Counted from the first letter of the stretch, positions 16,671 to 25,437 are shown. The stretch: 64,000 nt of DNA from an uncultured Campylobacter sp. (GCF_963526985.1 NZ_CAURPW010000001.1:186001-250000); one strand, 5' to 3'. Notes: generated from the sequence alone by a model not told the origin. Numbers and translations: made by a program.

Positions 16671-17771
16671 TTAAATCAAGCCTTTATATTCGCTGATTAG
16701 TTCAGGGTTTATCGCCTTAAAATTTTTCCGCAAATCGCCTAAATCATGATAGCTAGCTACGATAACAAAATCTGGCGTCGCGTCTATTTCAAGCTCGCAA
16801 ATATCTGCCTTTAGCTGCTTTGCACACTCTAAAATTAGCTTTTTAGCCTGCAAATATTTATCGTTTAGCTGCGTTTCTTGATTAAAAAGGTCAAAGATTT
16901 TCGCCGTTTCGTCATCCTCGTTTATCTCGGCGCTAAATTCGTAATCAGCGACGTTCCAGATGATTAGACTTTTATCTTCTCTACAAAGCTCCTCGCGCTG
17001 TTTTTGCGTACCAAAACCGATAATAGGCGGCAACGAAACCTCGCCGTCGTAAGCTAAATTTATGCAGTAAAGTTTTTGGCTCGGCGCGTGCATTTTGATC
17101 GTCTCTTTTAGCGCGGATAGTAGCCTTTGCGCGGCTAGTTCGTATAGCTTTTTGTAGCTCGTTTTTTTATCCGGTTTTTTATAGCAGACGTAGCCTCCCT
17201 CCAAAGTTATTGAATTTAGCTTGCCTAGTTCGTCGTACTCATAAAAATAGTCGCGGTCTATTTTTGCTCCGAGCCGGTCTATGCCGCGCCACTGCTTTTG
17301 CGCTAGTTTAGCATTTGAGTAAATAAAATTTTCAATCCAGTATCCGTTATCTATAAATACAGAGTAAATATCAACTAACAAACTGCCTTCATAAACATAT
17401 CTTTGTACGCTCACGCATTTTTTGTCGTAATAATCAAATCTATAGCCCAAAACCTCGTCTTGTTCGTAAAAATAAAAATCCTCGTAAAATCGCTCCTCGT
17501 CTGCGTATTGCTTTACCAAAACTACCCGTTCCTGCGCGTCAAATCCGTAGTCGTAGGTATCTGCTAGATTTTTGGGCGACTCTTTTAAAATTTTACCCCT
17601 TGAAAAACAGTGAAGCTCAAAGTAAAACGGCTCTAAATTTATATAGCTAGTAGACGCCCAGCGCCTGTTTACGACCTGCGCCTCAGCCCTATTTTTTAGG
17701 GTTAGATAGTCATTGCCCGCGTTTTCAAAAAGCCTGCGTAGATTTTTTATTTCACTCATTTGCTCAGTCAT
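16671..17771 (-). CDS. Unknown 366-aa protein with YD-like motifs
   Basis: Not recognised as a characterised family. Soluble, rich in Tyr, Asp, Glu and Lys; no signal peptide or membrane helix. Two stretches resemble RHS YD repeats: YDYGFDAQERVVLVKQY (about residue 88) and YFYEYDELGKLNSITL (about 194). The C-terminal ~150 residues begin YKKLYELAAQRLLSALKETI and contain LYCINLAYDGEVSLPPIIGFGTQ, reminiscent of DUF4303-type proteins (weak). It has its own terminator and AT-rich flanks and sits between coaD and tmk, which are neighbours in C. jejuni as I recall. A polymorphic-toxin immunity or YD-related protein is a guess only. Confidence 0.6.
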   Translation of the reverse strand: MTEQMSEIKNLRRLFENAGNDYLTLKNRAEAQVVNRRWASTSYINLEPFYFELHCFSRGKILKESPKNLADTYDYGFDAQERVVLVKQYADEERFYEDFYFYEQDEVLGYRFDYYDKKCVSVQRYVYEGSLLVDIYSVFIDNGYWIENFIYSNAKLAQKQWRGIDRLGAKIDRDYFYEYDELGKLNSITLEGGYVCYKKPDKKTSYKKLYELAAQRLLSALKETIKMHAPSQKLYCINLAYDGEVSLPPIIGFGTQKQREELCREDKSLIIWNVADYEFSAEINEDDETAKIFDLFNQETQLNDKYLQAKKLILECAKQLKADICELEIDATPDFVIVASYHDLGDLRKNFKAINPELISEYKGLI

Positions 17772-18046
17772 TTTATCTCCAAATTTTAATTAGTTTAGCT
17801 ATTTTTTCGTTGCTATAAATTTAGCCTTTTTTACCTAAAGCGCAAAGCGATATACTCGCGTTTGTTACTAAATTTACGAGCCGATTTACCTAAAGCAAAT
17901 CTTTAGTTATTTTGAGCTACCTTACGCTCTGTGCTTTCATTTTAATTTAAAATACATTAAATAAGACGCCAAAAATAGCTTTGACGCAAAAGCTACGTAA
18001 ATTTCCATCTACAAACATCAAATTTTACCGCATTTATGGGTCTGTT

Positions 18047-18523
18047 TTAGTCGCGAGCCGACTTTAAATTTTTTAAAATTTCGCTTGGAACCAGCTTACT
18101 GACGTCTCCGCCGTGGCTTAAAACCGAGCGCACTATCGAGCTTGATATGAATGCGTTTTGGAGGCTTGGCATCAGATAAACGGTCTCAAGCTCATCCCAA
18201 AGTACGGCGTTTGCATAGCCGATTTGCAGCTCGTACTCAAAGTCGCTAACCGCGCGAAGGCCGCGTATAACGACGTTTATACCTCGGCTCTTAGCAAAAT
18301 CCACGAGTAAGTTATCAAACCCGACGACCTCGACGTTTTTTAGATTTGCGGTTGAAATTTTAGCCATTTTGACGCGCTCTTGCAAGCTAAAAAGCGGTTT
18401 TTTGCTCTCGCTGGCCGCTACTGCGACGACGACCTCGTCAAAGATCTTTATCGCACGTTTGATGACGTCTAGATGGCCGTTTGTGACGGGATCGAAGGTG
18501 CCGGGATAGATGCAGGATTTCAT
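18047..18523 (-). CDS. coaD: Phosphopantetheine adenylyltransferase
   Basis: 158 aa. Transfers AMP from ATP to 4'-phosphopantetheine, the penultimate step of coenzyme A synthesis. It begins SCIYPGTFDPVTNGHLDVIKRA with the nucleotidyltransferase T/HxGH motif (TNGH); VIRGLRAVSDFEYE and the ATP-binding SSSIVR near the C-terminus are diagnostic. ATG with AAGG upstream. About 300 bp separate it from ubiX upstream, unlike the tighter spacing elsewhere in the block. Confidence 0.95.
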   Translation of the reverse strand: MKSCIYPGTFDPVTNGHLDVIKRAIKIFDEVVVAVAASESKKPLFSLQERVKMAKISTANLKNVEVVGFDNLLVDFAKSRGINVVIRGLRAVSDFEYELQIGYANAVLWDELETVYLMPSLQNAFISSSIVRSVLSHGGDVSKLVPSEILKNLKSARD

Positions 18524-18831
18524 TTTTAACCTTAGGATATTTTTGGGCTTGATTTTACAGCTTTTTGCCTAAAATACGGCTTTTTGAGCAATTTTGAGCG
18601 CTAAAATAGGGCGGTAAAGTTGCAAAATGTTGCAGTAACGACGCCTAGTAATGCATGCGGCGCAAATATCTTTGCGTATTAAGATGCGCGGCTTTAAGGC
18701 AGTCTAAAGCATTATAAACGATGTTTATATAAAATTAAATACAAACCGGTTAAAGTTAGGCGGTATATATTTTGTTGGATTAGGTAAATTACGTCAAATT
18801 TAATGATAAATATTGATTTTTAACTGCGCGA
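18524..18831. other. Intergenic region between ubiX and coaD
   Basis: 308 bp, AT-rich, no ORF with a start signal and no hairpin of note. It presumably holds the coaD promoter. Confidence 0.4.
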
Positions 18832-19779
18832 TTACGACCATCTTTGATAAATTCGGTGTTTTATGTCTAGCAGGTCAAGCCACTTGCCGATGATAAAATT
18901 TTCCATATCTTCAAGGCTATTTTGACCCGAATAATAACCCAAAACGGGCGGCGCGATAACGGCGCCAAGAGCGGAGAGTTTGGCCGCATGCTCAAGCGCC
19001 AGCGTAGAAAACGGCATCTCTCTAACGCCCAAAACCAGCCTCTTTCGCTCCTTTAGCGCGACTGCGGCGGCACGAGTTATCAGCGTATCTGCAAAGCCTG
19101 CGTGAATTTTGGCTAGGGTGCTAATAGAGCAGGGCGCGACGATAGTAGCATCTATGCCAAACGAGCCAGAGCTCGGAGCTGCGGCGAGATCAGAGTCATC
19201 GTGGATGACGGCGCGATTTTGCAAATCTTGCCAAATTTGATAAATTTCGTCTTGTTTTGCGTCTTTTTGAATGGGATTTTTATCAAGATCGCACTGGTTT
19301 TGAAATTTACGGTCGTCAAATTTGCTTGCGATTTGATCGCTGCCACTTGCGTTTTTTTCGCCGTCGTTAGATTTACAAATTTGCCAGTTTGCATCGAGAG
19401 TGTAGTTATCTAAACCGGCAAATTTTAAACCGTTATCGCTCAAATCTTGCGCATTATCCGCAAATTTGTCGCTTTGGTTTTGCGATCTTTCGTCTCCGCC
19501 TCCAAAATCTAGCTCGCCTTGGGTGGAGCTAAAATTTGCAAATTTGGCGTCTTCGCGATTTTTGTCAAATTTGGCGCTATTTTGGTTTGAATTAAATTTT
19601 AAACCCGCCGCCGCACCGTTTTTATAAAAAATATCCGTAAAATTTAACTCTTTTTCTAGCACATTCATCGCGTTTTTACTCACGCACAGATGTAGCTCGC
19701 TTCTTTTTGCTATCTCGCAGGCGAGCTTTAGCCCCAGATTTACGCCGCTTGCGCCGCTGATACCTAGAAAAATTTTCAT
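18832..19779 (-). CDS. ubiX: UbiX-like flavin prenyltransferase with a large insertion
   Basis: 315 aa, against about 185-200 for the family. UbiX makes the prenylated FMN cofactor of UbiD-type decarboxylases. Core motifs are intact: GISGASGVNLGL (7-18), HLCVSKNAMNVLE (30-42), DDSDLAAAPSSGSF (194-207), APCSISTLAKI (215-225), ITRAAAVALKERKRLVL (234-250), REMPFSTLALEHAAKL (253-268), LGAVIAPPVLGYY (271-283). Between residues about 55 and 180 lies a hydrophilic Asn/Asp/Lys/Gln/Ser-rich segment with repeated KF, absent from the family. The frame is open throughout. Start ATG overlaps the flgA stop (ATGA). The insertion falls in a surface loop before the FMN-binding serine-rich region, so the fold could tolerate it. 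Confidence 0.9.
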   Translation of the reverse strand: MKIFLGISGASGVNLGLKLACEIAKRSELHLCVSKNAMNVLEKELNFTDIFYKNGAAAGLKFNSNQNSAKFDKNREDAKFANFSSTQGELDFGGGDERSQNQSDKFADNAQDLSDNGLKFAGLDNYTLDANWQICKSNDGEKNASGSDQIASKFDDRKFQNQCDLDKNPIQKDAKQDEIYQIWQDLQNRAVIHDDSDLAAAPSSGSFGIDATIVAPCSISTLAKIHAGFADTLITRAAAVALKERKRLVLGVREMPFSTLALEHAAKLSALGAVIAPPVLGYYSGQNSLEDMENFIIGKWLDLLDIKHRIYQRWS

Positions 19780-20642
19780 CTTATCATCACCTGTTTTTTT
19801 GAGACGATTTGCGCGCTAAAGACCTTTTTGTCGTTATTTTTAACCTTGATGGTCTCGCCTAGATTGCCGTTTTCTAGCGCCGTGACCTCGACGATGATAC
19901 TGAGCGCCCCGTCGCTAAGCACGGCATTGACGCGCTCGCCTTTTTTTATGAGCGGTAGCGGGGTAAACTGCCGTAACCGCAACACTTCGCCGCTTTTTAT
20001 GTTTTGCTTGGCCGCCAGCCTCGCATTTGGCGCGTCGCTCATCATGTCGGGGCTAAACTCGCCAAGCTCGACCCAATCCTTTGCAAAGTCGCCGATACCT
20101 AGCATTTGGCGCGTCGCAAGCGGCTTGGTAGCCCTTAAAACCGGCATTTTTGCGTTTATTTCATATCTAAAAAATACGCTTGGCTGCGAGCCGTTTGGCG
20201 TGATAAAACCGGCTCTAAAGCTACCTTTTGGATTGATTTTGTTTACGTAAATTTTATCGAATTTGTATTCGTGGAAGTTTTTAGGAAGTTCGTTTTGAGG
20301 CTCGATAAGCGGAAATTTGACGAATTGCAGCCCCTTAAACTCGCTCGTAACCTCTTGCAAAAACGCGCGCTGCACGAGAGCTAACGCGTCGCAGTTTTTT
20401 ACAAATACCGTCTCTCCGCCGCTTTTGTCCTCAAGCTCTACGCCGCGCTTTTTTAAAATCTCCGCTAAATCTCGCGAATTTATTTTTGCGGCTTTGTTTT
20501 CGCCTAAATTTAAAATCTCGTCGCTTTTGTCCGTAAAGCCCAAGTCTACAAGCGTGATTTTGCCGTTTGAAACACAATACATCGGCCAAAGCGCTAAATC
20601 TGAAGAAAATAAAAAAATGGGAAAAAATAGTAAGAAAAAAAT
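19776..20642 (-). CDS. flgA: Flagellar P-ring assembly chaperone FlgA
   Basis: About 288 aa from a possible ATT start at 20642. FlgA is the periplasmic chaperone for P-ring assembly. The N-terminus is a signal peptide (FFLLFFPIFLFSS, then DLALWPMYCV); the C-terminal ~120 residues are the SAF/FlgA domain (LATRQMLGIGDFAKDWVEL, LRLRQFTPLPLIKKGERVNAVL, GETIKVKNNDKKVFSAQIV). There is no ATG, GTG or TTG between the tRNA-Gly 3' end and residue 21 of this reading; the next upstream ATG (20756) lies before the tRNA promoter's start point and reads through the tRNA. The A of ATT is the last A of the tRNA CCA. Function sure, start unsolved. ubiX overlaps its stop. Confidence 0.82.
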   Translation of the reverse strand: MFFLLFFPIFLFSSDLALWPMYCVSNGKITLVDLGFTDKSDEILNLGENKAAKINSRDLAEILKKRGVELEDKSGGETVFVKNCDALALVQRAFLQEVTSEFKGLQFVKFPLIEPQNELPKNFHEYKFDKIYVNKINPKGSFRAGFITPNGSQPSVFFRYEINAKMPVLRATKPLATRQMLGIGDFAKDWVELGEFSPDMMSDAPNARLAAKQNIKSGEVLRLRQFTPLPLIKKGERVNAVLSDGALSIIVEVTALENGNLGETIKVKNNDKKVFSAQIVSKKQVMIR

Positions 20643-20716
20643 GGAGCGGGAAACGAGATTCGAACTCGCGACCCCAACCTTGGCAAGGTTGTGCTCTACC
20701 CCTGAGCTATTCCCGC
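20642..20716 (-). tRNA. tRNA-Gly (GCC)
   Basis: 75 nt with CCA encoded. Acceptor GCGGGAA pairs with TTCCCGC; anticodon loop CTTGCCAAG gives GCC; T-loop GTTCGAATC. Transcribed in the same direction as moeA upstream and flgA downstream, and has its own promoter. Confidence 0.97.
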
Positions 20717-20734
20717 ACCGTTTGAGAAGTCGCA

Positions 20735-20763
20735 ATTTTAGCAAAAACGTTTTCATTTGTCAA
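20735..20763 (-). promoter_or_regulatory. Consensus promoter of tRNA-Gly (and flgA-ubiX)
   Basis: TTGACA (20758-20763) and TAAAAT (20735-20740), minus strand, 17-bp spacer. Start expected near 20728, 12 bp before the tRNA. The TGA inside TTGACA is the moeA stop codon (20760-20762). Most vegetative promoters here lack a -35, so this is a strong one. Confidence 0.8.
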
Positions 20764-21917
20764 GAAAATTTCAAAATTTTTACGATTTCGCTCGCTTTTA
20801 GCTCGCCAAGGCTTTCGCTTGTTACCAAAACGGCGTTACTTTTGATGAGCGGAGTTATCATGCCAGAACCGAATTTATTATTATCCGTCACGCTAAATTT
20901 ACCATCGCAAAAGCTACCGAGCACTATATTTTCGCGTCCTGATTTTACTTTTACGTCTTGATTTAGGGCGGCGTCAAATTTTTCTAGCCGCGTGCCCTTT
21001 AAAAAAGGAACGACTAGCAAGAAGCACATCAAAAATGCAGCCATCGGATTTCCCGGCAGGATAAAGACGATTTTTTTATCTTTTATAAAAGCTTTGCTCG
21101 GCCGTCCGGGGCGGATATTTACGCCGTCAAAAAGCTCGCTAAAGCCTAAATTTAAAAGCGCCGTTTTCATAAAATCAGCCTCGCCCTTGCTCGCTCCGCC
21201 GCTTGTTATGATGACGTCAAATTCGGCCGTCTCTAGCGCTCGCGTAGTGCTTTCTAGGTCGTCTTTTATGATGCCCGCGTACGAGCTAGCAAAGCCGAAG
21301 CTTTGAAGCAAAGATACGATGCCTGCGCCATTTGCGTTATAGATTTGCTCCTCGCTAGCGTTTTGCCACGGCTCGACCACTTCATCGCCGCTTGAAAATA
21401 TACCGATTCTTAGCTCGCGCTCTACGCAGACGCAGTAGATGCCCTGAGCAGCTAGCATCATTACTCTTGCGGGCGTTAAAATTTCGCCTTTTTTTAGCAA
21501 AATTTCGCCCGCCTTAACCTCTTCGCCCTTATATCTTAGGGCGTTAGATTTTTTGACTTTGCTTTGCGGCGATAGTTTGCCGTCCTGCAAAATCGCATCC
21601 TCAAAAGGCACGACGGTGTCGGCGCTTGTCGGCATTTTTGCGCCCGTCATTATCTTTACGCATTCGCCTTTTTTTAGCGCGATCTCAGCTTCATCGCCCG
21701 CAAGCACGGTTGCCGCGACGCTTAACGGCTCGTTAAAATCGTCAAATTTGAGCGCGTAGCCGTCCATCGCGGCGTTGTCGAAGGATGGCAAATTTTTAAC
21801 AGCAACGACGTCCTGCGCTAAAATTTTACCCGTCGCACGCTCAAGGCTCGCAAACTCGCCGTAGCCGTCAAATTTAGCTTTTTCTAGGATCAAATTTTGA
21901 GCAAGCTCTAGCGTCAT
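20760..21917 (-). CDS. moeA: Molybdopterin molybdenumtransferase MoeA
   Basis: 385 aa. Inserts molybdate into adenylylated molybdopterin to finish molybdenum cofactor, needed for formate dehydrogenase, nitrate reductase and similar enzymes. Motifs: NAAMDGYALKF, KIMTGAKMPTSADTVVPFED, IGIFSSGDEVVEPW, IITSGGASKGEADFMKTAL, PGRPSKAF and LPGNPMAAFLMC. ATG preceded by GGAGGAG, right after the murA stop, so murA-moeA form one unit. Its own stop codon lies in the -35 box of the tRNA-Gly promoter. Confidence 0.94.
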   Translation of the reverse strand: MTLELAQNLILEKAKFDGYGEFASLERATGKILAQDVVAVKNLPSFDNAAMDGYALKFDDFNEPLSVAATVLAGDEAEIALKKGECVKIMTGAKMPTSADTVVPFEDAILQDGKLSPQSKVKKSNALRYKGEEVKAGEILLKKGEILTPARVMMLAAQGIYCVCVERELRIGIFSSGDEVVEPWQNASEEQIYNANGAGIVSLLQSFGFASSYAGIIKDDLESTTRALETAEFDVIITSGGASKGEADFMKTALLNLGFSELFDGVNIRPGRPSKAFIKDKKIVFILPGNPMAAFLMCFLLVVPFLKGTRLEKFDAALNQDVKVKSGRENIVLGSFCDGKFSVTDNNKFGSGMITPLIKSNAVLVTSESLGELKASEIVKILKFS

Positions 21918-21918
21918 T

Positions 21919-23184
21919 TTACTCCTCCAGCCTGCGTATTTTTGCGCCCAGAGCCGCTAGCTTGCGCTCCAGCCCCTCATAGCCTCTATCTAGGTGATAA
22001 ATTCTATGCACGCGGCTAGTTCCGTTTGCTGCAAGGGCCGCTAGCACTAGGGCCGAGCTTGCGCGCAGATCGGTAGCCATCACGTCTGCGGCATTTATCT
22101 CGCCTCCGCCGTAGATCGTCGCGATGTGGCCGTTTAGACGGATGTCCGCGCCCATACGCGTGAGCTCGCTAACGTGCATAAATCGGTTTTCAAAAAGCCT
22201 CTCGTCGATCGTGCTGACGCCGTTTGCTACGAGCGAAAGCGCCATAAACTGCGCCTGCATATCGGTCGGAAACCCCGGGAACTCCGTCGTCACGATCTCG
22301 ACGGGATTTACGTTTTTGGCCGGCATTATCGTGATTTTGTCGCCGTCCACGACGGTTTCAAAACCCATTTGGTTAAATTTGGTAAGCACGGCCCTAAGAT
22401 GCGCGGCATTGGCGTTCGCGATAGTTACTTGCGAGTTCGTGATCGCTCCGGCGCAAAGATATGTCCCAGCCTCGATCCTATCGGGGATGACCATTATCTC
22501 GCCCACATCTAGCAGGCGCCTATCCGTACCCTCGATCACGAGCTCGTCCGTGCCGATACCCTCGATCTTCACGCCGCCTGCGGCCAAAACCTCGCAAAGC
22601 TGCACCACTTCGGGCTCTTTAGCGACGTTGATTAGATGCGTCGTGCCGTGAGCGAGCGCGGCGGCCATGATGATGTTTTCGCTGCCAGTTACCGTGATCT
22701 TGTCAAACACGATCTGCGCGCCCTTTAGCCCATCAGGTGCCGTGGCTACGACATAGCCTTGCTTTATTTCGATATTTGCGCCCATCTTTTCGAGTGCGCT
22801 TAGATGTAGATCTATCGGTCTTTGTCCGATCGCGCAGCCGCCGGGTAGGCTCACCTCGCAGTGGCCAAACCTAGCTAGTAGCGGGCCAAGAACCAGTATG
22901 GAGGCGCGCATTTTGCGCACGATGTCGTAGTTGGCCTTCGTTGAGCTAACGTAATTTGAGTTGATTTTTAGAGTGTGATCGTCCGTAAATTCGCATTTTG
23001 CGCCCAAATTTACGAGCAGCGTCGCCAATGTTTTTATATCCGCGACGTTTGGCATATTTTTTAGCGTTACGTCGTTTTTTATGATTAGAGCCGCGGCTAT
23101 AAGGGGTAGGGCGGCGTTTTTCGCACCGCTTATGGCGACCTCGCCGCCTAGTTTTGCGTTTCCTTCGATTTCTAGGTAATACAT
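21919..23184 (-). CDS. murA: UDP-N-acetylglucosamine 1-carboxyvinyltransferase
   Basis: 421 aa, normal length. Transfers enolpyruvate from PEP to UDP-GlcNAc, the first committed step of peptidoglycan synthesis. It begins EGNAKLGGEVAISGAKNAALPL; the active-site Cys is residue 117 in PGGCAIGQRPIDLH, so fosfomycin-sensitive chemistry is expected; KMRASILVLGPLLAR and TEFPGFPTDMQAQFMAL are further signatures. ATG with AAGGAT upstream. The gene is divergent from the NlpC/P60 lipoprotein gene. Confidence 0.96.
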   Translation of the reverse strand: MYYLEIEGNAKLGGEVAISGAKNAALPLIAAALIIKNDVTLKNMPNVADIKTLATLLVNLGAKCEFTDDHTLKINSNYVSSTKANYDIVRKMRASILVLGPLLARFGHCEVSLPGGCAIGQRPIDLHLSALEKMGANIEIKQGYVVATAPDGLKGAQIVFDKITVTGSENIIMAAALAHGTTHLINVAKEPEVVQLCEVLAAGGVKIEGIGTDELVIEGTDRRLLDVGEIMVIPDRIEAGTYLCAGAITNSQVTIANANAAHLRAVLTKFNQMGFETVVDGDKITIMPAKNVNPVEIVTTEFPGFPTDMQAQFMALSLVANGVSTIDERLFENRFMHVSELTRMGADIRLNGHIATIYGGGEINAADVMATDLRASSALVLAALAANGTSRVHRIYHLDRGYEGLERKLAALGAKIRRLEE

Positions 23185-23271
23185 ATTTCTTAAATCCTTA
23201 AATAAAATCTAAAGTATAGTGAAATTTAGCTTATAAATTTAAATTTATGCCGATATTTACCGATTTATTTA

Positions 23272-23277
23272 TATAAT
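23272..23277 (+). promoter_or_regulatory. -10 box (TATAAT) upstream of the NlpC/P60 gene
   Basis: TATAAT on the plus strand 79 bp upstream of the ATG at 23356, in AT-rich DNA. It implies a leader of about 70 nt; no -35 box. Confidence 0.4.
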
Positions 23278-23355
23278 CCTGCTTTTAGGCAGTTCGTTTA
23301 CGGTGCTTAAATTTACCGCAAAACGCCGCCTTAAATATAAAATAGGATGATTTAA

Positions 23356-24015
23356 ATGAAATTTACCATTTTTTTACCGTTTGCGTCGATTACGGCTTTG
23401 ATTTTTAGCGGATGCGCGAATGATGCGCCCAAAATTTACCCGACCGATCAAAGCGGACAGATTTTAAACGCGAGATTTTTAAACTCTCAGCAAGACGTAT
23501 TTAACGATCTAGGCGGCATAGCTCTTTCAAATTTTATGCAAGGTTTTTTGGGCAAAAAAGACGGCGGAGACTGCTCGGGTTTCGTTTCGCTCGTAAATAA
23601 AAATATAAATAACGTTTACTTTTCTGAGACGAATTTACTCAAATTTTACGGCGAACAAGGATCGAAATCCCAAGCTATTTATAATTTTTACAAAAAGCGA
23701 AATTTGATCTCACAAACAAGCCCAAAGCTCGGAGATTTGGTGTTTTTTAACAACACTACGAGTCAAACCAAAGGCAAAAACAAGCAAATCATAACCCACC
23801 TTGGCATCATAGACCGCATAGAGGACGACGGAACTATAAGATTTATGCATAATACCAGAGGCAAAAACAAAAGCGGATTTATAAATCTATTTCAAAAAAA
23901 TAGCCATAAAATAGGCGGCAAAGAGGTAAACTCCTACATCGTAGCGTGCAAAGGCGGCGACTCTACTTGCCTAACGTCAAACAGATTCGCCGGCTTTGGC
24001 AAGGTTAATTTTTAG
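23356..24015 (+). CDS. NlpC/P60 family lipoprotein (putative peptidoglycan endopeptidase)
   Basis: 219 aa. Lipoprotein signal with lipobox IFSGC (Cys20). The C-terminal domain has the papain-like triad of NlpC/P60 enzymes: Cys73 in GGDCSGFVSLV, His148 in ITHLGIID, and a third polar residue near His165-Asn166 in FMHNTRG. KLGDLVFF precedes the His as in the family. It likely cuts stem peptides of peptidoglycan from the periplasmic face of a membrane. AGGAT precedes the ATG. Substrate bond not deducible. Confidence 0.82.
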   Translation: MKFTIFLPFASITALIFSGCANDAPKIYPTDQSGQILNARFLNSQQDVFNDLGGIALSNFMQGFLGKKDGGDCSGFVSLVNKNINNVYFSETNLLKFYGEQGSKSQAIYNFYKKRNLISQTSPKLGDLVFFNNTTSQTKGKNKQIITHLGIIDRIEDDGTIRFMHNTRGKNKSGFINLFQKNSHKIGGKEVNSYIVACKGGDSTCLTSNRFAGFGKVNF

Positions 24016-24067
24016 CTAAATTTATGTCTAAATTTTATATGATAAAGCCTTTAAAAAGGAGCCGTTT

Positions 24068-24601
24068 TTGAAAGCTACGATATCGCTCATCGCGTTAAAT
24101 TGTCTAGTATATTTTGCCGTTTACTGCGGCATTTGCGGCAACAACGCGACGCTTGGGTTAAATATGTTTTTTATAGACGGGCTTTTCGTCTGGCAGCCGG
24201 CGACTTCGATGTTTATGCATGCAAATTTAGCCCATCTGCTGATGAATATGGCTGTTTTGTATCAGTTTGGATCGCTTCTTGAGCGGTGCTACGGCAGCGA
24301 AAAATTCGCCGTCATCTACTGCGTCGGAGGCGTTTTGACCTCGCTGCTTAGTTTTGTTTATATTTATATTATGTTTAAAACTAACGGAACTTTTATAAAT
24401 TTAGTAGGAGCTAGCGGCGCAATCAGCATGCTGCTAGGAGTTTTGGCGTTTTTGGACGCAAGCAGCAGAAAAGGGCTAATAATCGCCATCTTGCTAATGA
24501 GCTTCGCACCCGTAGCCATGGGCGTAAACGTCGCCTGGTACGCGCATATTATCGGCTTTGCTTTAGGATATTTCGGGGTAAAATTTAAGGTGATAAAATG
24601 A
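24068..24601 (+). CDS. Rhomboid family intramembrane serine protease
   Basis: 177 aa, six predicted membrane helices. Catalytic Ser116 in GASGAIS and His160 in WYAHIIGF; the second-helix motif FMHANLAHLLMNM supplies the usual His and Asn (H51, H56, N60). Rhomboids cut transmembrane segments of partner proteins. TTG start with AAAAAGGAG upstream. The stop overlaps the next ATG (ATGA), so it is co-expressed with the DUF455 and SixA-like genes. Confidence 0.88.
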   Translation: MKATISLIALNCLVYFAVYCGICGNNATLGLNMFFIDGLFVWQPATSMFMHANLAHLLMNMAVLYQFGSLLERCYGSEKFAVIYCVGGVLTSLLSFVYIYIMFKTNGTFINLVGASGAISMLLGVLAFLDASSRKGLIIAILLMSFAPVAMGVNVAWYAHIIGFALGYFGVKFKVIK

Positions 24602-25437
24602 GATTTTTCGATCAAATTTGGGAAATTTTAGAGTGCGGCGACAAGGAGCTTAAATTTGATAAATTTAAACGATTTTACGCCGAATACAAGGCCGGTAAAT
24701 TTGACGCACAGATAGAAGAGAGCGGTAAATTTGACGAGATAAAACCGCTCGAGCGCCCAAGCTACGCGGCATTTTGCGAGGTCGTAGCGATGAGAGAAAT
24801 CGGCGGCAAAAAGCAAGCGGACAAGCAAAAAGCCTTCCTTCACTCGATCGCGCACATCGAATACAGCGCCGTAGATATCGCGCTAGATGCGGCGTATCGC
24901 TTCCGCGCGCTACCAAAAGCCTACTATGACGACTGGCTAGAGGTCGCCGAGGATGAGATCAAGCACTTTAAGATGATCGAGGATCACATGGCTAAATTTG
25001 ACGTGAAATACGGCGATTTTACCGTGCACGACGGGCTTTTTATCGCTTTGCAAAATACCTCCGCATCGCTGCTTGAGCGCATGGCGGTGCTGCCTAGATA
25101 CATGGAGGCAAACGGCCTTGACGCAAACGCTTTTATGCTAAAAAAGCTGGAAACCGAGCGTGAAAAAGACGAGAGCAAGGCACGTCTTTGCGAAATTTTG
25201 CAAGTCATCTTAGACGAGGAGATCTCGCACGTCTCAAAGGGCGATCGTTGGTTTAAATTTGCCTGTGAAAAAGAGGGCGTAAGCCCCGAAATTTACGCGC
25301 AAATCGTGCAAAAAATCTACCCTAAAGCCTTTTTGCAGTCTCGCGAACTAAATGTGAGCGCACGCCTAAAATCAGGCTTTAGCGAGGCAGAGATCGAGCA
25401 CATAAAAAATCTATCAAAGGCTGGAAAGGTGGTATAA
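24598..25437 (+). CDS. DUF455 ferritin-like protein
   Basis: 279 aa. Ferritin-like di-iron helical bundle of the DUF455 family: HSIAHIEYSAVDIALDAAYRF, EVAEDEIKHFKMIEDH and ILDEEISHVSKGDRWF supply paired Glu/His ligands. Relatives occur next to radical SAM and tRNA hydroxylase-like proteins; role unknown. C-terminal SGFSEAEIEHI is a short extension. Sits between rhomboid (4-base overlap) and the phosphatase (stop TAA then ATG directly). Confidence 0.82.
   Translation: MRFFDQIWEILECGDKELKFDKFKRFYAEYKAGKFDAQIEESGKFDEIKPLERPSYAAFCEVVAMREIGGKKQADKQKAFLHSIAHIEYSAVDIALDAAYRFRALPKAYYDDWLEVAEDEIKHFKMIEDHMAKFDVKYGDFTVHDGLFIALQNTSASLLERMAVLPRYMEANGLDANAFMLKKLETEREKDESKARLCEILQVILDEEISHVSKGDRWFKFACEKEGVSPEIYAQIVQKIYPKAFLQSRELNVSARLKSGFSEAEIEHIKNLSKAGKVV

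Noticed and set aside
24597..24920. Minus-strand ORFs overlapping the DUF455 gene
   Set aside because: Shadow frames of a well-supported gene.
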